9,691 bases of DNA from contig JAUWOB010000023.1 of the NCBI GenBank assembly GCA_030612345.1, positions 1-9,691 on the forward strand, read 5' to 3'. A program made the position numbers and the translations under genes. The DNA comes from Dehalococcoidia bacterium (GTDB taxonomy: Bacteria; Chloroflexota; Dehalococcoidia; GIF9; AB-539-J10). This document shows positions 1 through 4,876 of this stretch, piece by piece; the stretch's first letter is position 1, and each line of letters begins with the position of its first letter. The notes below the pieces were generated by a model. That model worked only from the letters and a program-made list of their open reading frames with translations. It ran no database searches and was not told the DNA's origin.

Positions 1-267
1 CACCGCATGAGAGGTTATCTCGTTCTTGACCACATCAGCACTCACAATCACCCCAGCAAGGTGACGAGCACTCCCTGTGGTGCCAACACCCTTAATCTGG
101 GCATCGGACGGCAGACTCTGGACGATCTCCTTTAGACCCTGTTGCACCATTACAACGGGTTGCCCTTGAGTGCGAATGTAGAGGGAGCTAACAAGCTGGT
201 CGTCCTCGCTGAGCACGGCAAACTTAGTGGTCACCGAGCCGACGTCTATTCCGAGATACAAATCCAT
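1..267 (-). CDS. BadF/BadG/HgdC-type acyl-CoA dehydratase activase, N-terminal fragment cut by the window edge
   Basis: This is the first 89 codons of an ASKHA-fold ATPase of the 2-hydroxyacyl-CoA dehydratase activator family. Known members are [4Fe-4S] proteins that use ATP to push one electron into a dehydratase. Visible motifs are the phosphate-1 loop GIDVGSVTTK (residues 6-15) and the segment GVGTTGSARHLAG (60-72), followed by KNEITSHAV (81-89), where the window ends. The catalytic iron-sulfur cysteines would lie beyond the edge. The start is ATG, with a purine-rich GAGAAG about 8 nt upstream. It is the last visible gene of a minus-strand series, 107 bp after the broken M20 gene. The RTQGQP and GTTGSAR wording resembles the large multi-domain activase-related proteins such as the one at the right edge, so this may be a large protein and not a small HgdC. 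Family call is firm; full architecture is unknown. Confidence 0.85.
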   Translation of the reverse strand, partial: MDLYLGIDVGSVTTKFAVLSEDDQLVSSLYIRTQGQPVVMVQQGLKEIVQSLPSDAQIKGVGTTGSARHLAGVIVSADVVKNEITSHAV

Positions 268-374
268 CGTTGAACTTCTCTTCCCCTACACCCCAGAACG
301 TCTTCCGCATTGAGAAACACTAATTGTAGAATAGGGCGCGAAGGATACCGTCACCATCATCATCCCATCACCCT

Positions 375-1541
375 CTATTTATCGGCAACAAACTCCTCTT
401 TCACCCTTTTCATCGTCTCTGGCTGAGCAATCAAGTCAACCACAGTCATCGCCATGGCTTTTGCCCCGTCGAGAAGCCCTCGATTTCCCGCTTCTGAGGC
501 AGCAGCTTCGGCAAATTCAGGGGAGTGAGCCGTAACATCAACGGTGGTAATAGCTACCATTGGGTGAATAGATGGAACCAGAACGCTAACATTGCCCATA
601 TCGCTACTGCCGAGGCCCCTTCTCATTGGCGGCAAAACACTACGCCCAAGAGTCTCCATGTTCTTGCTAAATAGGTCTGCTAAAGCCAAGTTACACTTCA
701 GAGGGGCGTAGTATGACGACCACTCGTATTCCAAGCGGGCGCCGGTAGCCAGAGAGGCCGCCTTGAAACAGTTTAGCACCTTCTCCTTTAATTCATCAAG
801 GTAGGACTCCAACTCTGCACGCACTAAAAAGGTCGCTGCAGTGTAGTCGGGAACAATATTAGCTGCTTCACCACCATGAGTTATGATGCCATGGATGCGA
901 GCCCGCTCGTTGATATGCTGCCTTAGAGAATTGATCCCATTGAAGGCCTGGATAATTGCCTCCAGGGCATTGACCCCCCTTTCAGGAGAACCAGCAGCAT
1001 GAGCCGCTTTGCCGAAGAACTGCACTTCAAGGCGTATACAGGCCAGGGCTCGCATGCTTGCCATATCCACCCCGTGAGGATGCGCCAGCATGGCAGCATC
1101 TATATCTTGAAAGGCACCCCTTTCCGCCATGAGTACCTTGCAACCATAGGACTCCTCAGCCGGAGTGCCGATAACCACAACGCTACCGCCCGCCGCATCG
1201 ATGGCTTTGCGGGCGGCAACCGCCGCCCCGACCGCAGTGGTACCGATTATGTTATGACCGCAGGCATGTCATATCTTCGGCAGGGCATCATATTCTGCAA
1301 GAAGAGCAACAGTCGGTTTGCCTGAGCCGTAACTCCCCTTAAAAGCGGTCGCCAACTGGCAAATCCCTCTTTCAACATTAAAGCCCTTACTCTCCAGATA
1401 CTCGGTCAGCCAAGATGCAGCCTTTACTTCCTCGAAAGCTACCTCAGGGTGTTGGTGAATCCTGAGGCTCAACTCAATGAGCTCCGACTGGTGGGCATCC
1501 ACCTCACCAATCACCATCGCTTTCAGCTTTTCTATATCCAA
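375..1541 (-). pseudogene. M20 family amidohydrolase (M20D/ACY1L2-like), interrupted by one in-frame TGA
   Basis: The frame encodes 388 positions, the usual length for M20D amidohydrolases, zinc enzymes that cleave N-acyl or peptide bonds of small substrates. It is broken once: a TGA (complement of 1269-1271) at codon 91. Reading runs LLAEYDALPKI, stop, HACGHN. The family has Gly at this spot (GHACGHN), so GGA to TGA is the simplest explanation. No frameshift or other damage is visible. Metal-site residues remain on both sides: D85 before the stop; C94 and H96 of HACGHN, TPAEE (126-130) and HPH (154-156) after it. A dimerisation-domain stretch (FFGKAAHAAGSPERG) and the C-terminal SSDMGN motif are also intact. 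The start is TTG at 1541 behind a strong GGAGGT. It lies 85 bp after the MetE-like gene and is probably co-transcribed. It could be a recent pseudogene or a sequencing error; a truncated 90-residue product would lack most of the catalytic domain. Confidence 0.85.
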
Positions 1542-1546
1542 CGCTT

Positions 1547-1552
1547 ACCTCC
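1547..1552 (-). promoter_or_regulatory. Shine-Dalgarno GGAGGT fixing a TTG start
   Basis: On the minus strand GGAGGT lies 5 nt before TTG at 1541-1539. No ATG or GTG nearby gives a better start for the M20 gene, and the residues after the TTG (MDIEKLKAMV) begin at the normal family position, so the ribosome site supports the rare TTG start. Confidence 0.75.
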
Positions 1553-1626
1553 GGGGTTGCAAGAACGCTCTATCGATTATAAACGAAATCGGTAACTATT
1601 CACAGCCTCGTGAGAGGTTCTTGCGA

Positions 1627-2685
1627 TTATACATCATATCTATCCTTCAGCATTCGAGAGACCTCTCCTAAGAAGGTGAAAGCTTTGCCCACATTCTTCT
1701 CTTCCATGCTCGTTGGCTGGCAGGCCTGCCCTTTTGCCTCCATGTCCTTAATACAACACCTCGCTGGCGCCACCAGTGCCTGTTCGGCAATCTGCTTCAG
1801 CGATATATCGTTATTCCGTGATACCACTTCCCAGTACTCCATGAGTCGCTTCGCCAGCTTTTCCGGTGTCTCCTTAGAAAGCATTGTCGACTCAGTAGGA
1901 ACAATTCCCCACGAGATAACCCGACCGCTCTTGAGAAACTCGGCCACGGCGCTGGCATATTCTTTGGGCATAAACTCAATCTGATAGGCATCGAAGGATA
2001 AGATGTCAACCCCTAGCCCCAGCAAGTAAGGTAGGTTCACGTTGGGGCACAGATGCAGCCCCTTGGGGCCTTCCAAACCTTCTACAAAACTCCAGTAATC
2101 TTCCTTGGCCTGCACGTCATTGTACCCTGACAGTCCACTGAATACGAAGCCTAGACCTGGCTCATCCAGCCAGACAAAGGCATTTGGATTCTTTTCTCTA
2201 AGCTCGTGGTATTGGACGTTCACCTTCTTTTGAATAAAGTCGAACAAGAGAATCCTTACTTCATCGTTGTAGATAATCGGCTTGCGGTCCTCATCAAGCA
2301 CGTTGAAGCCCAGGCTTACCGGACCGGTGACCTGCCCTCTAATGGCAGGATAACCTTGAAGGTCTCTGTCTAAAAATTTGTGATAGACCACTGAGTATTG
2401 CTGGCTTAAGGCGTAGGTTTCAGCCCGGTCCATCTTCTCGGAGTAGTCACCAAGCTCTTGCTGAAACCTGGCTGTATCGAAGATGAGCTTTTCGTTTTCA
2501 ATGTCGACAGCTATTCCGGGGAAATTCTCCGATGCCTGGGCATACATATCTTCATAAAAGCTTATCCTGGGAAGCTGCGGCCAGAAAGGAATGTCCAAAC
2601 TGAAGACAAGCTCAAGCGCTTCCTCAATATTGGTATGAGGCATGATAGCCATGGCTGTTGTCCTGCATCTTGCCTCTAATGCCAT
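1627..2685 (-). CDS. MetE C-terminal-like / UROD-superfamily protein (CIMS-like, short cobalamin-independent methionine synthase homologue)
   Basis: The 352-residue product matches the TIM-barrel family related to the C-terminal catalytic half of MetE. It lacks the MetE N-terminal half. Visible landmarks are IMPHTNIEEA (residues 14-23) with FWPQLPR (34-40), RGQVTGPVSLG (116-126), VWLDEPGLGF (171-180), GLHLCPNV (209-216) and SWGIVPTES (258-266). H211 and C213 correspond to the HxC zinc ligands of MetE; C310 or C311 in the segment APARCC is the likely third cysteine-type ligand. Zinc in this superfamily activates a thiol for methyl transfer; the acceptor and donor here cannot be told from sequence. 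M1 is the only reasonable start because an in-frame TAG lies three codons upstream. The Shine-Dalgarno is poor and the predicted 5' leader is about 10 nt. It heads a minus-strand series with the M20 and activase genes. Family is secure, substrate is not. Confidence 0.82.
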   Translation of the reverse strand: MALEARCRTTAMAIMPHTNIEEALELVFSLDIPFWPQLPRISFYEDMYAQASENFPGIAVDIENEKLIFDTARFQQELGDYSEKMDRAETYALSQQYSVVYHKFLDRDLQGYPAIRGQVTGPVSLGFNVLDEDRKPIIYNDEVRILLFDFIQKKVNVQYHELREKNPNAFVWLDEPGLGFVFSGLSGYNDVQAKEDYWSFVEGLEGPKGLHLCPNVNLPYLLGLGVDILSFDAYQIEFMPKEYASAVAEFLKSGRVISWGIVPTESTMLSKETPEKLAKRLMEYWEVVSRNNDISLKQIAEQALVAPARCCIKDMEAKGQACQPTSMEEKNVGKAFTFLGEVSRMLKDRYDV

Positions 2686-2702
2686 ACTGAGTACCTAAGA
2701 AG

Positions 2703-2731
2703 ATGATAGCAAGCAAGTGCTGGCAGTGCAA
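2703..2731 (-). promoter_or_regulatory. Sigma-70-type promoter for the MetE-like gene
   Basis: Read on the minus strand, TTGCAC (complement of 2726-2731), a 17-nt spacer and TATCAT (complement of 2703-2708) form a good -35/-10 pair. Transcription would start near 2695, about 10 nt before the ATG at 2685. This very short leader fits the absence of a clear Shine-Dalgarno. Seen by eye only. Confidence 0.55.
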
Positions 2732-2774
2732 CCTTGCGCTGAGCGGTGAAGCCAAGTCCGACTCGCAGGGTGGG

Positions 2775-2899
2775 TGCTGCCCCAGGGCGAACGGAATACT
2801 CAGTGAGGTATACAGGGGCCAACGTCGTTCGTGGTGAGCCTGGGCCGAAGTGTCGGCCTCGACCCATTAACAGCCCTTCGACAAGCTCAGGGGGAACGG
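2775..2899. repeat. Two partial copies of an intergenic repeat ending in CAGGGnGAACGG
   Basis: CAGGGCGAACGG at 2783-2794 and CAGGGGGAACGG at 2888-2899 differ at one base of twelve. The second is preceded by CCCTTCGACAAGCT, giving the CCCTTCGACAAGCTCAGGG unit with CCCT/AGGG ends that I recall as a widespread dispersed intergenic repeat in several anaerobic lineages. GTTCGTGGTGAGCC between them is another fragment of the same type. Confidence 0.6.
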
Positions 2900-2996
2900 G
2901 AATAAATCCTCCCGCCCCTAAGGGGAGGTCCGATTCATCGGACTCCGATCTGTCGGAGGAGTTAGAGGGAAGGGGAACTATACCATCACCCTCACT

Positions 2997-3027
2997 CTCT
3001 CCTTTACCTTCTCACTTCAAGGGAGAG
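2997..3027. repeat. Imperfect inverted repeat CTCTCC / GGAGAG
   Basis: CTCTCC (2997-3002) and GGAGAG (3022-3027) can pair across 19 nt. The surrounding CTCTCTCC and TTCAAGGGAGAGG wording resembles another common dispersed intergenic repeat. No associated gene. Confidence 0.4.
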
Positions 3028-3034
3028 GCGATGA

Positions 3035-3060
3035 GATTCTTCGTTACGCTAAGAATGACA
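3035..3060. repeat. Dispersed repeat of the GATTCTTCG...AGAATGACA type
   Basis: ATTCTT (3036-3041) pairs with AAGAAT (3051-3056) around a small CG/CG inner stem. The form GATTCTTCG-n-AGAATGACA is one I recall as a frequent intergenic palindrome in environmental genomes. It adjoins the previous repeat, so repeats here have inserted next to each other. Confidence 0.45.
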
Positions 3061-3232
3061 AATGGTATGGCTACCCTTACAAAGACACCTAGATGAAGGA
3101 GACCAGAGGGGAAATACAATCTTGCGGGTGCATATCCGACCTGTCGGCCTCGGAGCAGAGCGACATCACAGAACGGCCGCACGGGTTAAAATGGCAGAGA
3201 AGATGGGCACAAAATGAGGTAATACTAGTCAT

Positions 3233-3262
3233 ATGTACCAATACACCTCTTTAATCAAATGA
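3233..3262 (+). CDS. Possible upstream micro-ORF of nine codons overlapping the next ribosome site
   Basis: ATG at 3233 opens MYQYTSLIK and stops at TGA 3260-3262, overlapping the GAGGT (3261-3265) that serves the membrane-protein gene at 3269. A GAGGT at 3216-3220 lies upstream, 12 nt from this ATG, which is longer than ideal. The segment ACCTC-TTT at 3245-3252 inside the micro-ORF pairs with AAA-GAGGT at 3257-3265 (one bulged T), which would hide the downstream ribosome site unless a ribosome translates through. Plausible but could be chance. Confidence 0.25.
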   Translation: MYQYTSLIK

Positions 3263-3265
3263 GGT
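3245..3265 (+). promoter_or_regulatory. Hairpin that may sequester the ribosome site of the small membrane-protein gene
   Basis: ACCTC (3245-3249) pairs with GAGGT (3261-3265), and TTT (3250-3252) with AAA (3257-3259), leaving loop AATC and one bulged T. GAGGT is the Shine-Dalgarno of the ATG at 3269. AAATGAGGTA also occurs as a direct repeat at 3212-3221 and 3257-3266. Confidence 0.35.
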
Positions 3266-3268
3266 AGA

Positions 3269-3511
3269 ATGAACAACCGAAAGTATTCGTCGTTTTCAGG
3301 GACAAACCGTCACGTTTCTGCGGACGACATACAGGTTGACCTCATGATAGACAGGAAGATACTGGTGATATCGCTGTTCATAGCCGTTTTGCTAGTTGCC
3401 GTGGCCGTGGTTATCCTAGTTATAACCTGCGATAAAGCTGAAAAACCAGAGCTGGGTATTGATTCTATTCCGGTCTATTCGCGACCGGTCGCTTCCAATC
3501 AGCTTTCATAG
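3269..3511 (+). CDS. Small hypothetical single-pass membrane protein (80 aa)
   Basis: I do not recognise a family. The product has a polar N-terminus (about residues 1-28, with R4, K5, R14, R29 and K30), one long hydrophobic stretch (about 31-53, ILVISLFIAVLLVAVAVVI), and a short hydrophilic tail of about 27 residues. The positive residues before the helix suggest an N-in, C-out orientation. C54 directly follows the helix, but the residues before it (VIT) do not make a good lipobox. The ATG lies 3 nt after GAGGT, a close but usable ribosome site. It precedes the phosphatase lipoprotein gene by 155 bp in the same direction. The C-terminal codons contain a perfect 12-bp palindrome at 3481-3492. 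Coding status rests on ribosome site and membrane profile only. Confidence 0.5.
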   Translation: MNNRKYSSFSGTNRHVSADDIQVDLMIDRKILVISLFIAVLLVAVAVVILVITCDKAEKPELGIDSIPVYSRPVASNQLS

Positions 3512-3666
3512 CATGCTTGATTTTTCTACAACCTAATATTACTATCTCATTAACAGTAGATGCTGTGACCGTGGGCTATGAATCGCTTGTGTCGGGTAAC
3601 CGCCATAAATGCTTGTGTATACCCGGTATTTAGACCAAACTGTAATAAATTCAGGAGGGAACACCA
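3512..3666 (+). other. Intergenic stretch with the ribosome site of the phosphatase gene
   Basis: AT-rich sequence with no clear promoter or terminator. GCTTGTGT occurs twice (near 3587 and 3611). AGGAGG at 3653-3658 is a strong ribosome site 8 nt before the ATG at 3667, so this gene can be translated well whether or not it shares a transcript with the small upstream gene. Confidence 0.5.
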
Positions 3667-4503
3667 ATGATCAAATGGAAAGCGTCTACCAAAATGGGCT
3701 ATCTTGTAATCGCTGCCATAGTTACCATTCTACTAATGACCGGCTGTTCAACTGAGCAGACAACCAACGGGGAGACAGTAGACTACGACAAGAATGAACA
3801 CTATGTTATGGCCGTCTTATGGTTCCAGACCGCGGCCGAAGCTCGAGCACTTTATTATCAAGCTTTTGACCTAGCCGAAATGAAGCTCGATGAGGCTCTT
3901 CAATCACAGACAAGTGGTGAAAATCTTGCTGTAATAGTTGACATTGATGAGACCGTCCTAGACAACAGCCCTTATTATGCCGAGCTAATCAAGACCGACC
4001 AAGAATATCCAGTCGGCTGGGCGGAATGGATAGACCTGGCGGAGGCTAAGCCACTTCCGGGAGCTAAAGATTTCCTAGACTACACTGCATCCTGTGGTGT
4101 TGAAGTTTTCTACGTGTCTAATCGTTTCGAATCTCAGAGAGACACGACAATAGAGAACCTTGCCAGCGCTGGATTTCCATACGCTGATGACGATCACCTA
4201 TATCTAAGAGAAATGGAATCTAGTAAAGAAAGCAGAAGGCAGGCCATATCCGAGAATTACGAAATCATTATGTTGCTCGGTGACAACGTCAATGACTTTG
4301 CGGATGTATTTGATAAAAAGTTGGTACCAGATCGAGCCGCAGAGGTCGACTCCTTGAAAGACGAGTTTGGAAACAGGTTTATTGTACTACCTAATCCGAT
4401 GTACGGGAGTTGGGAGAGCGCAGTGTATGAATACCAGGGAGCTCTTAGTTATGATGAAAAAGATTCCCTGCGAAAAGAAATGCTCGAAGGTTATCAGGAA
4501 TAG
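3667..4503 (+). CDS. HAD-superfamily class IIIB acid phosphatase, lipoprotein e(P4)-like 5'-nucleotidase
   Basis: The 278-residue product is a membrane-anchored phosphatase of the e(P4)/class C acid phosphatase type. Known members dephosphorylate nucleotides or other phosphomonoesters outside the cytoplasmic membrane. Residues 1-26 form a signal peptide (K3, K5 and K9, then a hydrophobic core) ending in LLMTGC, with C27 as the predicted lipidated cysteine; Met at -3 is slightly unusual. HAD motifs are in order: motif I VDIDETVLDN (D92 nucleophile, D94 acid), motif II VSNR (S151), motif III lysine K187 in ESSKESR, and motif IV GDNVNDF (D206, D210). Length and order fit the family. The AGGAGG ribosome site fixes the start. 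Base composition is visibly more AT-rich than the DAHP synthase downstream, which may hint at separate origin. No terminator is obvious after the stop. Confidence 0.92.
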   Translation: MIKWKASTKMGYLVIAAIVTILLMTGCSTEQTTNGETVDYDKNEHYVMAVLWFQTAAEARALYYQAFDLAEMKLDEALQSQTSGENLAVIVDIDETVLDNSPYYAELIKTDQEYPVGWAEWIDLAEAKPLPGAKDFLDYTASCGVEVFYVSNRFESQRDTTIENLASAGFPYADDDHLYLREMESSKESRRQAISENYEIIMLLGDNVNDFADVFDKKLVPDRAAEVDSLKDEFGNRFIVLPNPMYGSWESAVYEYQGALSYDEKDSLRKEMLEGYQE

Positions 4504-4625
4504 AGCTCCAAGCATGATGCGATGAGGGCTGTTCTGAAACCTAGTCCCCCGGCAAGTGGCCGACCGCATACAGAGAGGCAAGTGAAGGCCTAACCCAAGT
4601 CTGCGGAGCTAAGGTATAGGACCAC
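4504..4625 (+). other. Structured non-coding stretch, possible group II intron domain I remnant
   Basis: No gene is present. The stretch has nested complementarity: CGGC (4550-4553) with GCCG (4559-4562) around AAGTG; CCGCA (4564-4568) with TGCGG (4602-4606); and inside that AGGC (4576-4579) with GCCT (4588-4591). GGCAAGTG is repeated at 4551 and 4577. The wording TCTGAAACCT followed by GGCAAGTGG and AACCCAAGTCTGCGG recalls domain I of bacterial group II introns. No domain V or reverse transcriptase is present, so it would be a fragment. This is from memory and pattern only. Confidence 0.3.
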
Positions 4626-4650
4626 TAATTACAAGATACGCTCCAAAGTA

Positions 4651-4680
4651 TTGACAGTCCCCTCCTGTCTGTGGTATCAT
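4651..4680 (+). promoter_or_regulatory. Sigma-70-type promoter for the aromatic leader and DAHP synthase
   Basis: A perfect TTGACA (4651-4656), an 18-nt spacer and TATCAT (4675-4680) lie just before the leader peptide. The start point would be near 4687, leaving about 10 nt before the leader ATG at 4698. The -10 hexamer is identical to that of the MetE-like gene promoter. This is the strongest promoter-like match seen in the window. Confidence 0.75.
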
Positions 4681-4697
4681 TCCACACTGAGGGCCGA

Positions 4698-4787
4698 ATG
4701 AATACCCAAGCCGGAAACCGCTATTGCTTCTATTTTTGGTATTGGTTTAGCACGCGTTCGCGCGCGCCGGGGAGGGTATTGAGCTAA
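4698..4787 (+). CDS. Aromatic-amino-acid leader peptide of a transcription attenuator (29 aa)
   Basis: This short frame runs from ATG 4698 to TAA 4787, with GAGGG (4689-4693) 4 nt upstream as ribosome site. Codons 9-17 (4722-4748) read YCFYFWYWF: three Tyr, three Phe and two Trp, with one Cys. Such clustering is the hallmark of attenuator leader peptides, whose job is to stall the ribosome when the matching charged tRNAs are scarce. The following codons (18-29) include a CGCG-UUCG-CGCG mini-hairpin at 4753-4764 and the GGGGAGGG that forms the antiterminator arm. The stop lies 31 nt before the terminator stem and 89 nt before the DAHP synthase ATG. Unlike trpL or pheL, which respond to one or mainly one amino acid, this peptide carries all three aromatic residues. 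The peptide itself probably has no function beyond translation. Confidence 0.85.
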   Translation: MNTQAGNRYCFYFWYWFSTRSRAPGRVLS

Positions 4788-4831
4788 AACTAAATAGCGA
4801 ACAGCATTTAGAGCAACCAGAAAGCCCTCCC
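4701..4831 (+). promoter_or_regulatory. Attenuator alternative pairings (protector and antiterminator)
   Basis: Arm 2, 4770-4780 (GGGAGGGTATT), can pair with the terminator's left arm 4821-4831 (AAAGCCCTCCC): seven Watson-Crick pairs, one G-U, one mismatch, then two A-U pairs. This would block the terminator. Arm 1, AATACCC at 4701-4707, is a perfect 7-bp match to GGGTATT at 4774-4780 and could occupy arm 2 when the leader is not translated. A ribosome stalled at 4722-4748 leaves arm 2 free; a ribosome reaching the stop at 4785 covers it. Pairings were found by eye; energies were not computed. Confidence 0.75.
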
Positions 4832-4848
4832 AGGCGGGAGGGCTTTCT
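4819..4848 (+). terminator. Attenuator terminator hairpin before the DAHP synthase gene
   Basis: A perfect 13-bp stem pairs AGAAAGCCCTCCC (4819-4831) with GGGAGGGCTTTCT (4836-4848) around loop AGGC. The GC-rich core and the CTTTCT at the 3' arm suit intrinsic termination, although no long U run follows (ACATATAC). It ends 28 nt before the coding start, so it must be read through for the gene to be expressed. Confidence 0.85.
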
Positions 4849-4863
4849 ACATATACACATCTT

Positions 4864-4869
4864 GGGGGT
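4864..4869 (+). promoter_or_regulatory. Ribosome site deciding the DAHP synthase start
   Basis: GGGGGT at 4864-4869 is 7 nt before ATG 4877. The other candidates, TTG 4862 and ATG 4871, overlap it or lie 1 nt away, so 4877 is the best start. Confidence 0.6.
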
Positions 4870-4876
4870 AATGACA

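Larger units (their letters stand above)
2845..3147. repeat. Four copies of the palindrome CCGA-N4-TCGG
   Basis: Exact copies lie at 2845-2856 (spacer AGTG), 2930-2941 (TTCA), 2945-2956 (TCTG) and 3136-3147 (CCTG). Several have longer arms: GGCCGA/TCGGCC at 2843-2858, GTCCGA/TCGGAC at 2928-2943 and CTCCGA/TCGGAG at 2943-2958. The conserved arms with changed spacers indicate selection for the arms, for hairpins or for a dimeric binding site. I saw no other copy elsewhere in the window. Confidence 0.65.
2686..3268. other. Gene-free interval of 583 bp made largely of dispersed intergenic repeats
   Basis: No convincing gene lies here. The interval separates the divergent MetE-like gene (minus) and the small membrane-protein gene (plus). 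Its left 50 bp carry the minus-strand promoter. From about 2775 to 3150 it is a patchwork of short palindromic units described separately. The longest plus-strand reading frame (2746-3096) simply translates these repeats (low-complexity SDSSDSD segment) and has no ribosome site. From 3150 to about 3205 nothing recognisable was seen. Confidence 0.7.

Noticed and set aside
1269..1271. Selenocysteine or UGA-to-glycine recoding of the M20 stop
   Set aside because: The family position is Gly and not Cys, and TGA terminates the DAHP synthase and nitroreductase genes, so recoding is not favoured.
999..1325. Plus-strand frame of 108 codons opposite the M20 gene
   Set aside because: Shadow of the M20 coding frame, whose motifs are clear on the minus strand.
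2746..3096. Plus-strand reading frame of 116 codons in the repeat cluster
   Set aside because: It translates the dispersed palindromes, has a low-complexity SDSSDSD stretch, no ribosome site and no recognisable domain.
2775..3150. CRISPR array
   Set aside because: Repeats are short, unequal, palindromic and irregularly spaced, with no constant repeat-spacer unit and no cas genes.
4530..4620. Cobalamin riboswitch
   Set aside because: CCCCCGGCAAGTGG faintly recalls the CCCCCGCAACTG element, but the other conserved boxes are absent and the nearest downstream gene is the attenuated DAHP synthase with its own promoter.
4687..4876. T-box riboswitch before DAHP synthase
   Set aside because: No T-box consensus (TGGNACCGCG) was found, and the aromatic leader peptide explains the terminator better.
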